This document shows positions 1 to 6,600 of a stretch of 7,519 bases of DNA, piece by piece. The stretch comes from DTLA01 sp034436295 (GTDB lineage Bacteria; Chloroflexota; Anaerolineae; DTLA01). A program made the position numbers and the translations under genes. Location of the stretch: the NCBI GenBank assembly GCA_034436295.1, contig DAOTVT010000225.1, forward strand, positions 1 through 7,519. The letters are read 5' to 3'. The first letter of the stretch is position 1, and each line of letters starts with the position of its first letter. The notes beneath the pieces were generated by a model that saw only the letters and a list, made by a program, of their open reading frames with translations, was not told the DNA's origin and ran no database searches.

Positions 1-1997
1 GTGTAGGTCGGGCCAGGGGCCACGCGCTGCTTCATGATGATGGGGAGGAAGGCGCGTTTCGCAGCCTGCCGCGTGGGTGTGCGGGTGGGCGTGCGGGTTG
101 CCGTAGGGCTGGGCGTGCGTGTGGGCCTGACTTGGCCGGTGGGCGTGGGGGTAGGCGTGGCGGTTACCTGCACGCGCAGCAGCGCCGGCGAGTTGCCGGT
201 GGCCCCTCGCACGCCGACGACGCGCACGCGCCACTCACCCGTGCTGTCGGCAATCACCTGGCAGTGCTCGGGAGATGTGCCGGACAGGTTCGCGCATAAC
301 TGCCGGGACGGGCTGCTGTACAGGTTCATGTTGTAATCATCCGGAAGGTTGTACAAGTCGGCGGTGATGATCTGCCCCTCCACCACCGGGAACCTGAACC
401 AGTCCTCGTCTCCATTCGGGCAGATGCGCACCTCGTAGGTGGCGCCCAGCGTCAGGGGAACGGCATTGGCATAATCGTTGTAGGGTTCGTATTCGTCCGG
501 ATCACAGCAGAGCGTGAGAGAGAGATCGTCTGCATAGAACCACGTTGGCAGGCTCGCGTCAGTCGTAGCATGCACAGTCAGTTGGCAGATATCGCGGGGC
601 GGGCAAATAGAAGGGGCTGTCCAACCCACTTCAAATTTCGCCCAGGCTAACTGTGGGAAATCGTTGGGCATGGACCACTCAATCGGGCCTGAAGTCCCAC
701 ACTGCACTGTTACACGCAACGTGTCGAAAGGCCCAACGTCAGTTGTTTGCATCCAGAGCCAACCGCCTATGTAGGCCTCTGCAGCCTCAAAAGGACAGGT
801 AACAGATTGCGAGAGCAGATCGTCCGCGTTGTTACGTCCGCCCAACAGGGCGCTGTAAGCACCGCCATGGGAAAACCCAGAAATGATAAGCGGGCTACCG
901 GAAAGCGCCCAATCGGCGAAAGAGCCTGTTTCAAAGCCGCCGTTGCGCAAGAGGTTTTCGCAGTATCGCACGGCGGCCAAGGAACCAGCAGCGGACGGGC
1001 GCGGCTTCATGATGAGGGGGAGATAGATCCGCAGCGGGCTGACCAGAAACCTGTTGCCGCCGTAGTGCCCGGGAGCCGGCTGGTGCCAGACCAGGCGGTT
1101 CCCTGCCACTACCTCTGCGCCGCTCTCGGACCAGGCGTCCACCCCCCGGTACTCCGCATCGGTTATGAACAAGATGAGGTACGGATACGGCTGCGTTGCA
1201 GCGTAGGCAGGGCTGTAGCGCAACAGGAATGAGCCATCGTCCGCCGTCTCCGTTACGTCCAGGCGCTGTTCCAATTCCATCCGGTCATGGGAGCCGTACA
1301 GGCTGACCTCCACCCTGGGCACGGGCAGTTGGATCGGTGTTACGAAGACCGCGCCGCCAATCTCCACGACGGGAGCCCAAGATGTGCTCGTCGGCGTGGG
1401 CGTGCGTGTTCGCGTGGCGGTCGGCGTCGGGGTGGCTGTGGCGCTGGGTGTGTGGGTCGGCCTGTAGGTCGTGGCCGTCGGCGTGGCTGTTGGCGACGGC
1501 ACGTCCCAGAAGAAGTTCTCCGCATATCCGCCCGGGGAGGGGTTATGGAAGCGAATCCAGTTTGCGCTGACCACCTCGCCGCCGGAGCCGCTGAGGGCTC
1601 CGGTAGATACGTAGCCCGAAGGGTCGGTTTCCACGATGTTGTAGTACGCGTAGTCGCCGTCGTAGCCCGACACGGAAAGGCTGAATGCGCCGGAGCGGTT
1701 CGTGGTCGTCTCCCGAATCCAAGTCCCCCAGCCACGGGTGGAATTGGCCCCGTAGATGGCCACCGTTACGCCCGCCAGCGGCGTGCGGTAGTCGCCAGGT
1801 TGGCCCTGGTAAACGCCGCCGCTGAAGGTCCAGACCGGGGTCATGACGAGCGGTTGCAAGCCGGGCGCGAGTGTGCCTGTCCTCGTACCCGCCGCTGCGC
1901 CTGCACTGCCCAGGACGACTGTCAGTGCAAGTCCGAGCAGGAGCACGGTCTTCACGGCAGCGCCCACATGCCGATAGGGGTGCGTGCTCTTGTCCAT
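1..1997 (-). CDS. Secreted multidomain surface protein with T/P linkers (3' end outside window)
   Basis: The frame is open for 665 codons and leaves the window without a stop. The ATG at 1997 is preceded by AGGAGG with a 7-nt gap. Residues 1-36 look like a signal peptide: a basic start (K3, R9, K16), a hydrophobic core (VLLLGLALTVVLG) and an Ala-rich cleavage region. About 55-165 resembles an SdrD-B/Cna-B-like beta-sandwich (AGVTVAIYG, NRSGAFSLSV, ETDPSGYVSTG). A Thr/Pro linker follows (167-205), then a second carboxypeptidase-regulatory-like domain (208-322), IYLPLIMK (324-331), a probable galactose-binding-like domain (350-496, starting NGGFETGSFADW), a bacterial pre-peptidase C-terminal (PPC) domain (499-612, with EPYNDYANA, DEDWFRF and ITADLYNLPDDYNMNLY), a second T/P linker (612-643) and FLPIIMK (650-656). 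No catalytic domain is visible, so adhesion, carbohydrate binding or a surface scaffold role is inferred; an enzyme domain could lie beyond the edge. Domain names rest on remembered family patterns. Confidence 0.88.
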   Translation of the reverse strand, partial: MDKSTHPYRHVGAAVKTVLLLGLALTVVLGSAGAAAGTRTGTLAPGLQPLVMTPVWTFSGGVYQGQPGDYRTPLAGVTVAIYGANSTRGWGTWIRETTTNRSGAFSLSVSGYDGDYAYYNIVETDPSGYVSTGALSGSGGEVVSANWIRFHNPSPGGYAENFFWDVPSPTATPTATTYRPTHTPSATATPTPTATRTRTPTPTSTSWAPVVEIGGAVFVTPIQLPVPRVEVSLYGSHDRMELEQRLDVTETADDGSFLLRYSPAYAATQPYPYLILFITDAEYRGVDAWSESGAEVVAGNRLVWHQPAPGHYGGNRFLVSPLRIYLPLIMKPRPSAAGSLAAVRYCENLLRNGGFETGSFADWALSGSPLIISGFSHGGAYSALLGGRNNADDLLSQSVTCPFEAAEAYIGGWLWMQTTDVGPFDTLRVTVQCGTSGPIEWSMPNDFPQLAWAKFEVGWTAPSICPPRDICQLTVHATTDASLPTWFYADDLSLTLCCDPDEYEPYNDYANAVPLTLGATYEVRICPNGDEDWFRFPVVEGQIITADLYNLPDDYNMNLYSSPSRQLCANLSGTSPEHCQVIADSTGEWRVRVVGVRGATGNSPALLRVQVTATPTPTPTGQVRPTRTPSPTATRTPTRTPTRQAAKRAFLPIIMKQRVAPGPTY
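69..164 (-). repeat. Thr/Pro-rich linker 2 of the secreted protein
   Basis: Residues 612-643 (TATPTPTPT, then PTRTPSPTATRTPTRTPTR) form a second low-complexity linker after the PPC domain. It leads directly into the second LPIIMK motif. It uses the same codons (ACG, CCC, ACC, CGC) as linker 1, so both segments are targets for slippage or recombination. Confidence 0.85.
1383..1499 (-). repeat. Thr/Pro-rich linker 1 of the secreted protein (low-complexity DNA)
   Basis: Residues 167-205 of the secreted protein are almost entirely Thr, Pro, Ala, Arg and Ser (for example SATATPTPTATRTRTPTPTS). On the plus strand this appears as irregular GGCGTGGGCGTG-like runs. It separates the N-terminal SdrD-B-like domain from the second beta-sandwich domain. 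Such linkers are typical of extracellular proteins of Chloroflexota and are often glycosylated; glycosylation here is inference. Confidence 0.85.
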
Positions 1998-2004
1998 AGC
2001 ATTG

Positions 2005-2010
2005 CCTCCT
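2005..2010 (-). promoter_or_regulatory. Ribosome binding site of the secreted protein gene
   Basis: AGGAGG on the minus strand, 7 nt before the ATG at 1997. It fixes the start of the partial secreted-protein gene. It lies one base downstream of a perfect hairpin (2012-2031), so access to it could depend on that structure or on ribosomes finishing the upstream gene. Confidence 0.8.
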
Positions 2011-2011
2011 G

Positions 2012-2031
2012 ACCAACGGACAGCCGTTGGT
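2012..2031 (-). promoter_or_regulatory. Perfect 8-bp intercistronic hairpin
   Basis: On the minus strand ACCAACGG and CCGTTGGT pair perfectly around a 4-nt loop (CTGT). The hairpin begins on the base after the TGA of the membrane-protein gene and ends one base before the AGGAGG of the secreted-protein gene. No T-run follows, so it is a poor intrinsic terminator. Candidate roles are mRNA processing or stabilisation between cistrons, or control of translation of the downstream gene. Confidence 0.55.
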
Positions 2032-2436
2032 TCACTCGTCAGGCGCCATCCCGTTCTCCGGCATGAGTACGAGGAAGGCCAGGAAGAACAGGGCAGTTGC
2101 GGCGCCCGAAACCCAGATGAACGCGCTGGACACCCTCCCCGCAAGCCCCAAGATCGCGATGACCAACGTGGGAAGGGCGTTGTCCACCAGTCCTGCTCGG
2201 ATGATCGCCACGTTGCGGAGCGGTTCTCGGTAGGCGAACCAGTAGGCAACCCCCCAGGCCGTGGCAGCGCCCCCGAAGAGCCTGAGGTAGATGGGGTCTT
2301 CGGGGATCGGTACGCCCAGCATGGAGAGGAGGGAAAGCGGGCCGAGAAGGGCAGGGAGTCCCCAGACAACGATTGTGATCAGCGTCTTGACGAAGAGGAC
2401 GCGGCGCAGCCAAAGCAGTTTGAGGTCAGTGGCCAT
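2032..2436 (-). CDS. Four-helix integral membrane protein of unknown function
   Basis: About 134 residues with four hydrophobic stretches. Counted from an ATG one codon upstream (2439), these lie at about 15-40 (VLFVKTLITIVVWGLPALLG), 50-70 (RLFGGAATAWGVAYWFAY), 76-100 and 104-126. Charged turns (PEDP, YREPLRN) lie between them and the C-terminus is acidic (PENGMAPDE). There are two adjacent ATGs. GAGGAG at 2447-2442 sits only 2 nt from the ATG at 2439 but 5 nt from the one at 2436, so the second is preferred. No catalytic or transport motif is visible and I do not recognise the family. The gene ends 34 bp before the secreted-protein start, which suggests co-transcription. A role in the envelope is inferred only from topology and neighbour. 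Confidence 0.82.
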   Translation of the reverse strand: MATDLKLLWLRRVLFVKTLITIVVWGLPALLGPLSLLSMLGVPIPEDPIYLRLFGGAATAWGVAYWFAYREPLRNVAIIRAGLVDNALPTLVIAILGLAGRVSSAFIWVSGAATALFFLAFLVLMPENGMAPDE

Positions 2437-2476
2437 CATATCTCCTCATTATCCACTTTCTGAGATCAACAGAGAT

Positions 2477-2521
2477 GGGGCCTGGTGCAGAGGACAGAAT
2501 CGGCGCAGAGTTCCAGGCCCC
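2477..2521 (-). terminator. GC-rich stem-loop after the ABM-like gene, possible terminator or attenuator
   Basis: GGGGCCTGG at 2477-2485 pairs perfectly with CCAGGCCCC at 2513-2521 around a 27-nt loop. Read on the minus strand it starts 22 nt after the stop of the ABM-like gene, inside the 107-bp gap before the membrane-protein gene. No T-run follows the stem and the loop is long, so it is not a canonical intrinsic terminator. It most likely marks the boundary between the two gene groups, as a partial terminator or a processing site. Confidence 0.4.
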
Positions 2522-2543
2522 GCCTCGCGCTTGCAGACACGGC

Positions 2544-2858
2544 CTACCCGCCAGGCCGGATGGGCTTGGGCATGACTGGCGACGGCCCCCAGAGTTCCGC
2601 CGTCACGTTGAGGCCGACGGTGTGCAGTTCGGCCCACACTTTCTGCGCGTCCTCGTGCGCGTACCAGGCGGCCCAGGCTGCAAGGTCGGCGAACTCATAG
2701 GTCGCCAGTATTTGGGGCGCGCCTGCGGCTCCACGGTATGCCCGAAACTCCACCACCCCCGGCACGCCCAGGGTGCGCGGCACTGCGCTCTTGAGCCACT
2801 CCAGGTAGGCGTCCACTTTGTCCGGGTGAATGTCCCACTTCACCACGAAGAGCACCAT
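2544..2858 (-). CDS. ABM/Dabb-like dimeric alpha/beta-barrel protein
   Basis: About 104 residues with a ferredoxin-like pattern of one dimeric alpha/beta-barrel subunit: strand (MVLFVVKWDI), helix (PDKVDAYLEWLKSAVPRTL), strand (VVEFRAYRG), strand (QILATYEFADLAAWAAWY), helix (EDAQKVWAELHTVG) and a final strand (VTAELWGPSP). This fits small ABM/NIPSNAP/Dabb-type proteins in length and order. Members include cofactor-free monooxygenases, isomerases and haem or stress proteins, so the fold does not give a reaction; no recognised catalytic signature is seen. The ATG at 2858 is preferred because AAGGTG lies 6 nt upstream. An in-frame GTG at 2867 would add three residues but its AGGAAG is only 3 nt away. 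The gene follows the DUF3303-like gene by 64 bp, probably in one operon. Confidence 0.8.
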   Translation of the reverse strand: MVLFVVKWDIHPDKVDAYLEWLKSAVPRTLGVPGVVEFRAYRGAAGAPQILATYEFADLAAWAAWYAHEDAQKVWAELHTVGLNVTAELWGPSPVMPKPIRPGG

Positions 2859-2922
2859 CGCAATCACCTTCTTCCTGTTTGGCTTTCACCGGGGGCGAAG
2901 CCTTCGCACGTGTCGGCTCCGG

Positions 2923-3213
2923 CTACTCGCCGCCCAGATAGCGGGTCAGCGCCTGCAGACCCTCCTCCCACGTGGCGACAGGGAAGATGTCTGCCTCCAT
3001 GGCGTCAATCCAGGCCACCGAGTTGATCGTCAGCGCCGCTGCAGCGTCGGCCTCAAAGATGGATACGACTGCCGGTTTGCTCTTGGACGACCAGTACTCG
3101 GCGATCAGTTTGATTCCCCCAGGGAACTTCCACTCGGCCCGGCGCCCCATCATCTGCGCCAACTTGGCCTGATCTACCCCTTCTTTCAGGCTCCACAGCG
3201 CGATGAACTTCAT
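2923..3213 (-). CDS. DUF3303-like small alpha/beta-barrel protein
   Basis: Ninety-six residues, starting MKFIALWSLKEGVD with a first beta strand, followed by PGGIKLIAEYWSSKSKPAVVSIFEAD and a C-terminal part with WIDAMEADIFPVATWEEG. The pattern of short N-terminal strand, P-x-G-[IV]-[KT]-L, then W, E-A-D, a W-containing helix and a terminal PV matches what I recall of DUF3303, a family of dimeric alpha/beta-barrel proteins without an established function. The start is secure: AAGGAGG lies 7 nt upstream of the ATG. The gene is 44 bp downstream of the 82-residue gene and 64 bp upstream of another small barrel protein, so two proteins of similar fold are made in tandem. No signal peptide or membrane segment is present; the product should be cytoplasmic. 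Confidence 0.85.
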   Translation of the reverse strand: MKFIALWSLKEGVDQAKLAQMMGRRAEWKFPGGIKLIAEYWSSKSKPAVVSIFEADAAAALTINSVAWIDAMEADIFPVATWEEGLQALTRYLGGE

Positions 3214-3220
3214 AGCAGAA

Positions 3221-3227
3221 CCTCCTT
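3221..3227 (-). promoter_or_regulatory. Strong ribosome binding site of the DUF3303-like gene
   Basis: AAGGAGG, a full-length Shine-Dalgarno match, 7 nt before the ATG at 3213. It is stronger than the sites of the neighbouring genes and suggests efficient translation of the DUF3303-like protein. Confidence 0.8.
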
Positions 3228-3247
3228 ACTTTCGTACTTCACAACTT

Positions 3248-3280
3248 TCACTCAACATCACATGGTCCTTGTTTGGCCAT
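3248..3280 (-). other. Possible 10-codon ORF with strong ribosome binding site
   Basis: ATG at 3280 is preceded by AAGGAGG (3292-3286) with a 5-nt gap and opens a 10-codon frame, MAKQGPCDVE, ending in TGA at 3250-3248. It overlaps the last codons of the 82-residue gene in another frame and ends 34 nt before the DUF3303-like start. It could be a leader peptide or re-initiation relay. It could also be chance: the purine-rich site encodes in-frame AEGGD of the 82-residue protein. Confidence 0.25.
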
Positions 3281-3506
3281 AGTCCCCTCCTTCCGCTGGC
3301 GGCCATATAATCTGCGGGTCTTCCCCAAGTCGGCGCAGAAAGTCCAATAGGTCATCCAGCGTGCTGAAAGTCCAGCACCGGCCTGTTTGGATGTGTTCAA
3401 CCTCACCGTGCCAACTTTGAGATACGACGCACGGCTCGTTGCTCCCGTAAACCGACGCGCGCGACAGGCGGACCAGGAACGACATGTACTCGCTGGATGT
3501 AGGCAT
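3258..3506 (-). CDS. Small conserved-type protein downstream of the BTAD regulator
   Basis: Eighty-two residues, soluble, no signal peptide. The core is MSFLVRLSRASVYG at residues 8-21, then SQSWHGEVEHIQTGRCW and FSTLDDLLDFLRRLGEDP. The arrangement (short strand with VRL, a W-x-G-x-V-x-H-I-Q-x-G strand pair, then an L-x-x-L-L-x-F-L helix) recalls small uncharacterised proteins I remember beside BTAD/SARP regulators in Chloroflexota; this is memory, not a search. The ATG at 3506 has GGAG 5 nt upstream. Met8 is an alternative start that would match the usual N-terminus of such proteins, but it has only a weak ribosome site. The Cys, His and Trp residues do not form a recognised metal site. The function is unknown; a partner or output of the regulator is a guess. 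Confidence 0.75.
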   Translation of the reverse strand: MPTSSEYMSFLVRLSRASVYGSNEPCVVSQSWHGEVEHIQTGRCWTFSTLDDLLDFLRRLGEDPQIIWPPAEGGDYGQTRTM

Positions 3507-3584
3507 GTGTTCTCCATCGCATCGTTGCTCTTGCGGATAGATGACGCGGCTGCGATCGGTCTTTTCAACAAGGTAGCATGGAGA

Positions 3585-3605
3585 TGGCTACAAAGTGGCT
3601 ACAAA
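3585..3605 (-). promoter_or_regulatory. Tandem 10-bp direct repeats, candidate operator for the BTAD regulator
   Basis: TTTGTAGCCA occurs twice on the minus strand (3605-3596 and 3594-3585), identical over 10 bp with an 11-bp period, about one helical turn. Characterised SARP/AfsR-type regulators bind direct repeats with this spacing, close to the -35 region of target promoters. Eight to nine bases downstream is a weak -10-like CTACCT/TACCTT, and about 65 nt further is the ATG of the 82-residue gene. The repeats lie in the 150-bp gap between the regulator stop and that gene. The assignment as operator is inference from arrangement. Confidence 0.5.
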
Positions 3606-3656
3606 ACAGGATGCGAGACGCGGAACGCGGCGTGGCGAGTGCGGCCTGCGCAGATC

Positions 3657-6600
3657 TCACGCCTTGCGCTTCGCGAGGCGGAGGTAAGCAAGGGATTGCT
3701 GAGGATCAGAGATATGGCCAGCTTTGGCCGCGATAATGGTCTTGGCCCGCCGGGCATGCTCATGGGCCTCTTTGGGGCGGCCCAGTGCTCGGAGGACCCG
3801 GGCGTGGGCGCGATAGACCTCTTCGCTCCCAATCCAGGCCTCGTGGGCGAGGTGGACCAGGGCCACGGCTCGCTCGGTGTGCTGCAAGGCGGCCGCCGCT
3901 TCGCCCTGGGCCAGCAGGGTCAGGCCGGCTTCGGTCTCGCCCCACATCTGGCAGACGGGCAGCGCCCCTTCGCCGGCCAGGCGGATGGCCTCGCGCGCGC
4001 ACGCCAGAGCGCCAACCAGATTGTCCGCGAGTCGCTCGGCGCGGGCCAGGATGGCGAACCCTGCCGCCAGGTGCTCGCGGCACTCGCTTTCCCTCGCGAT
4101 GTCTATGGCCTCGGCCACAAGCCCGTGGGCCGAGCGTGTCTGGCCGTCCTCTAGTATAACAAGCCCCAGGGCGATCAGCGCCTCGGCCAACCTGCGCTGA
4201 TGCGAAACGGCGCGAGCCCGCTGCACCGCGCTCTGGAGCACGCGTCGCGCTTCGGCATTACTGCCCAGGTGGTACAAGGCGAGTCCCAAGCCGATCTCCG
4301 CGGCGGCCGCGCCGTGCGCCTGGTGCATTTCCAGGTGCATGGGTACGCCCTCGCGGAGGTGCTCGGCGGCAATGGCATAGAACCCCTGGTACAGTTCCCA
4401 GTATGCGGTGTATGTGCGGGCATAGGCCTCTGCAGGACGGGCCCCGATGCGTTGGGCCAGGGCAAGGCTGTCGCTCAGATGGCGCTGGGCCTCCGCGAAG
4501 TGCCCCAGTTTCAGGTGCAGCAGGCCGATGTCCAGCAATGCCCATGCCACTCCGTTGTAGTCCCCTGCTGCCCTGTGGCAGGCTTCTGCTTCTTCTTGGT
4601 AAGCCAACGCCTGGGCGTAGTCTCCCATATGGAGGAAGATGTAGCCGAGATTGTGGGCAATGGGCCCGCGGATTTCGGGGCCAGCCTTCTCGCCCGCGAT
4701 GGCGAGTGCGGACTCCAGGGCGGCAAGCCCTTGCCGCGGCTGCCCCAGAAGGTAGTGGGCGAATCCAACCTCAACGAGAATCTGGCACAGCATGGACTTT
4801 GCAGGCTCGGGAGCCGGGACGGGCACGGGAGCGATGTGCTGCAGCGTTGCCCGCGCCTGGCTGATCGCTTCCACATACCGGCCGGCCAGATTCAGGTAGC
4901 GTGTGCGATGGAGCGTGGCGAGGAGGCGGAGGTTGCTGTCGCCGCTGGCCTCCGCGAGGGCGGCTAACGCCTCCAGGTCGGCGTCCCGCTCGTCCAGCCG
5001 ACCGCTCACGTAACGCAGGTGAGCGCGGTCTGCCAGCACCTGCCCGCGCTGGGCCAGGGAGTCGGGGCTGGTACGGTCCGGGTCAAGGCGGTCCAGCAGC
5101 GCCAATATTCGGGTCTGATGCTCCTCGGTCTCGTTCCATGCAAACATGTCCGCAGCCTGCCGGGCTGCAAGGGCGTGGTACTGCAGCGCCTTCCTCAACT
5201 CGCCCCCAGCCTCAAAGTGGTGCGCCAGCACAGTTGCGGCAGTGGGCTCCAGTTGCTCCAGGGCGCGACCGGCGCGGCGGTGCAACAGTTGCCGCCGCAT
5301 TGGGGCGAGGCTGGCGTACACAACCCGCCGTACGAGTTCGTGGTGGAAGCAGTAGGGGCTGGCCTCCGGTGCGCCGCGACTTTCCTCCAGGAGTCGCTGT
5401 GCCACCAATTCGTCCAGGCTGTCCATGGTCTCAAGTTCGGGACGGCCTGCTATCAGGCGCACTGGGTCCAGGCCAAACGTGTCGCCTAGAATCGCCGCGG
5501 CCTGTAGCACTTGCCGCGCCACCGGGCTCAATCGCCGAAGGCGGTCGTCCACAGCCTGCACAACGGTCTCGGGCAAAGCAAGGTTGTCGGCATCGGCCAG
5601 GGCTTCGCGTATGCGCCCGGTCTGCATCAGGGAGCGAATGGTTTCCAGGACGAAGAACGGGTTGCCCCCGGTGATTCGCCGCAGGCGGCGGGCGAACGCC
5701 TCGTCGCCGGGTATAGTGCCGGCCAGACGCCGAAGGAGTTTGAGCACCGCATCCTCGTCCAGACCCTCCAGTTGCAGTTCCTGTAGCGCGCCCGTGAGCG
5801 CGAGATTGTGGCGCAGCCCACGCACGGCATCGGACTCTTCGCTTCGGTAGGTGCCAATGACCAGCAGGCGACTGCCGCCGAGATGCCGTCCCAGGTGCAC
5901 CAGCCAGTCCAGAGTCGTGCTGTCGGCGTGGTGCAGGTCATCCAGGCAGAGGACAAGGGGCGACAGCCCGCGCATGACTATACTGAGGGCGTCAAACAGG
6001 CGGCTGCGCGCCTCTTCCGGTTGTGCGGGCAATGGCGGTGGCATGTCGGGGTAGAGACTGCGCAGTTCTGGCAGAAGGCGCGAGATTTCGGCGAGCCAGG
6101 TGAGGCTTACAGGGTGCGGGCGCACACGCGTGGGTGAACCCGACTTGACCTCGCCGCCCGACATTTCGGCCGTTTCGGTGAACAGCGTGCGCAGGGCTTG
6201 GATGATGGGATGATAGGGCATTGAGCGCGTCTCGGGGTGTCCGGAACCGATGAGCACGCGCGTCTGTTTGGACAAGCGGGAGGCAAACTCGTGCAGCAGA
6301 CGCGACTTTCCTACGCCCGCCTCGCCGGAAATGAGGACTACTTGACCGGGGCCTGTGAAAGCGCGCCGGTATGCTTCTTCCAGGTGGCGGACCGCGTCTT
6401 GCCGCCCCAGCATCGGCGTGTCCATTCTGGGCAGCGCCGTCAACTTAGGCCTGGGCGTGTGGCGCGGCGGTTGTCCAACCATGATGGCCTCGTAGACCTC
6501 GCGCGTCTCCGGCAGTGGTCCGACGTTTAGTTCACGCTCCAGGGCGGCTATGCAGCGTTCAAACTGGCGCAAAGCGGCGTGTCGGTCGCCGGTGGCCGCG

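Noticed and set aside
60..165. GTGGGCGTG-like repeated DNA that could suggest a tandem-repeat or CRISPR-like array
   Set aside because: The units are irregular and lack spacers, and in the minus-strand frame they simply encode the Thr/Pro linker.
747..2012. Long plus-strand open frames opposite the secreted protein gene
   Set aside because: They encode Arg/Gly/Cys-rich low-complexity products without domains. The opposite strand carries a coherent signal peptide, domains and linkers with a strong ribosome site.
2448..2453. GATAAT on the minus strand just ahead of the membrane-protein gene, a possible -10 box
   Set aside because: It touches the ribosome site, leaving almost no leader. No -35-like hexamer lies at 16-18 bp, and the nearby TTGATC is only 10 bp away.
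2895..2907. GCGAAG-C-CTTCGC palindrome between the DUF3303-like and ABM-like genes
   Set aside because: Only a 5-bp stem with a 3-nt loop is possible and no T-run follows. It is too weak to call a terminator.
2544..3506. A toxin-antitoxin or phage-defence reading of the small-gene cluster beside a STAND ATPase
   Set aside because: The STAND protein has an N-terminal winged helix-BTAD DNA-binding module rather than an effector nuclease or protease, and the small proteins resemble alpha/beta-barrel families, not known toxins or antitoxins.
3607..3656. GC-rich sequence after the regulator stop, followed by TTTT on the minus strand, as an intrinsic terminator
   Set aside because: Only 4-bp pairings such as CGCG-GAA-CGCG are available and they are not adjacent to the TTTT.
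3387..5850. Several plus-strand open frames of 90-257 codons opposite the regulator
   Set aside because: They are expected by-products of high-GC coding on the other strand. The products show no family pattern, and the minus strand holds one uninterrupted regulator.
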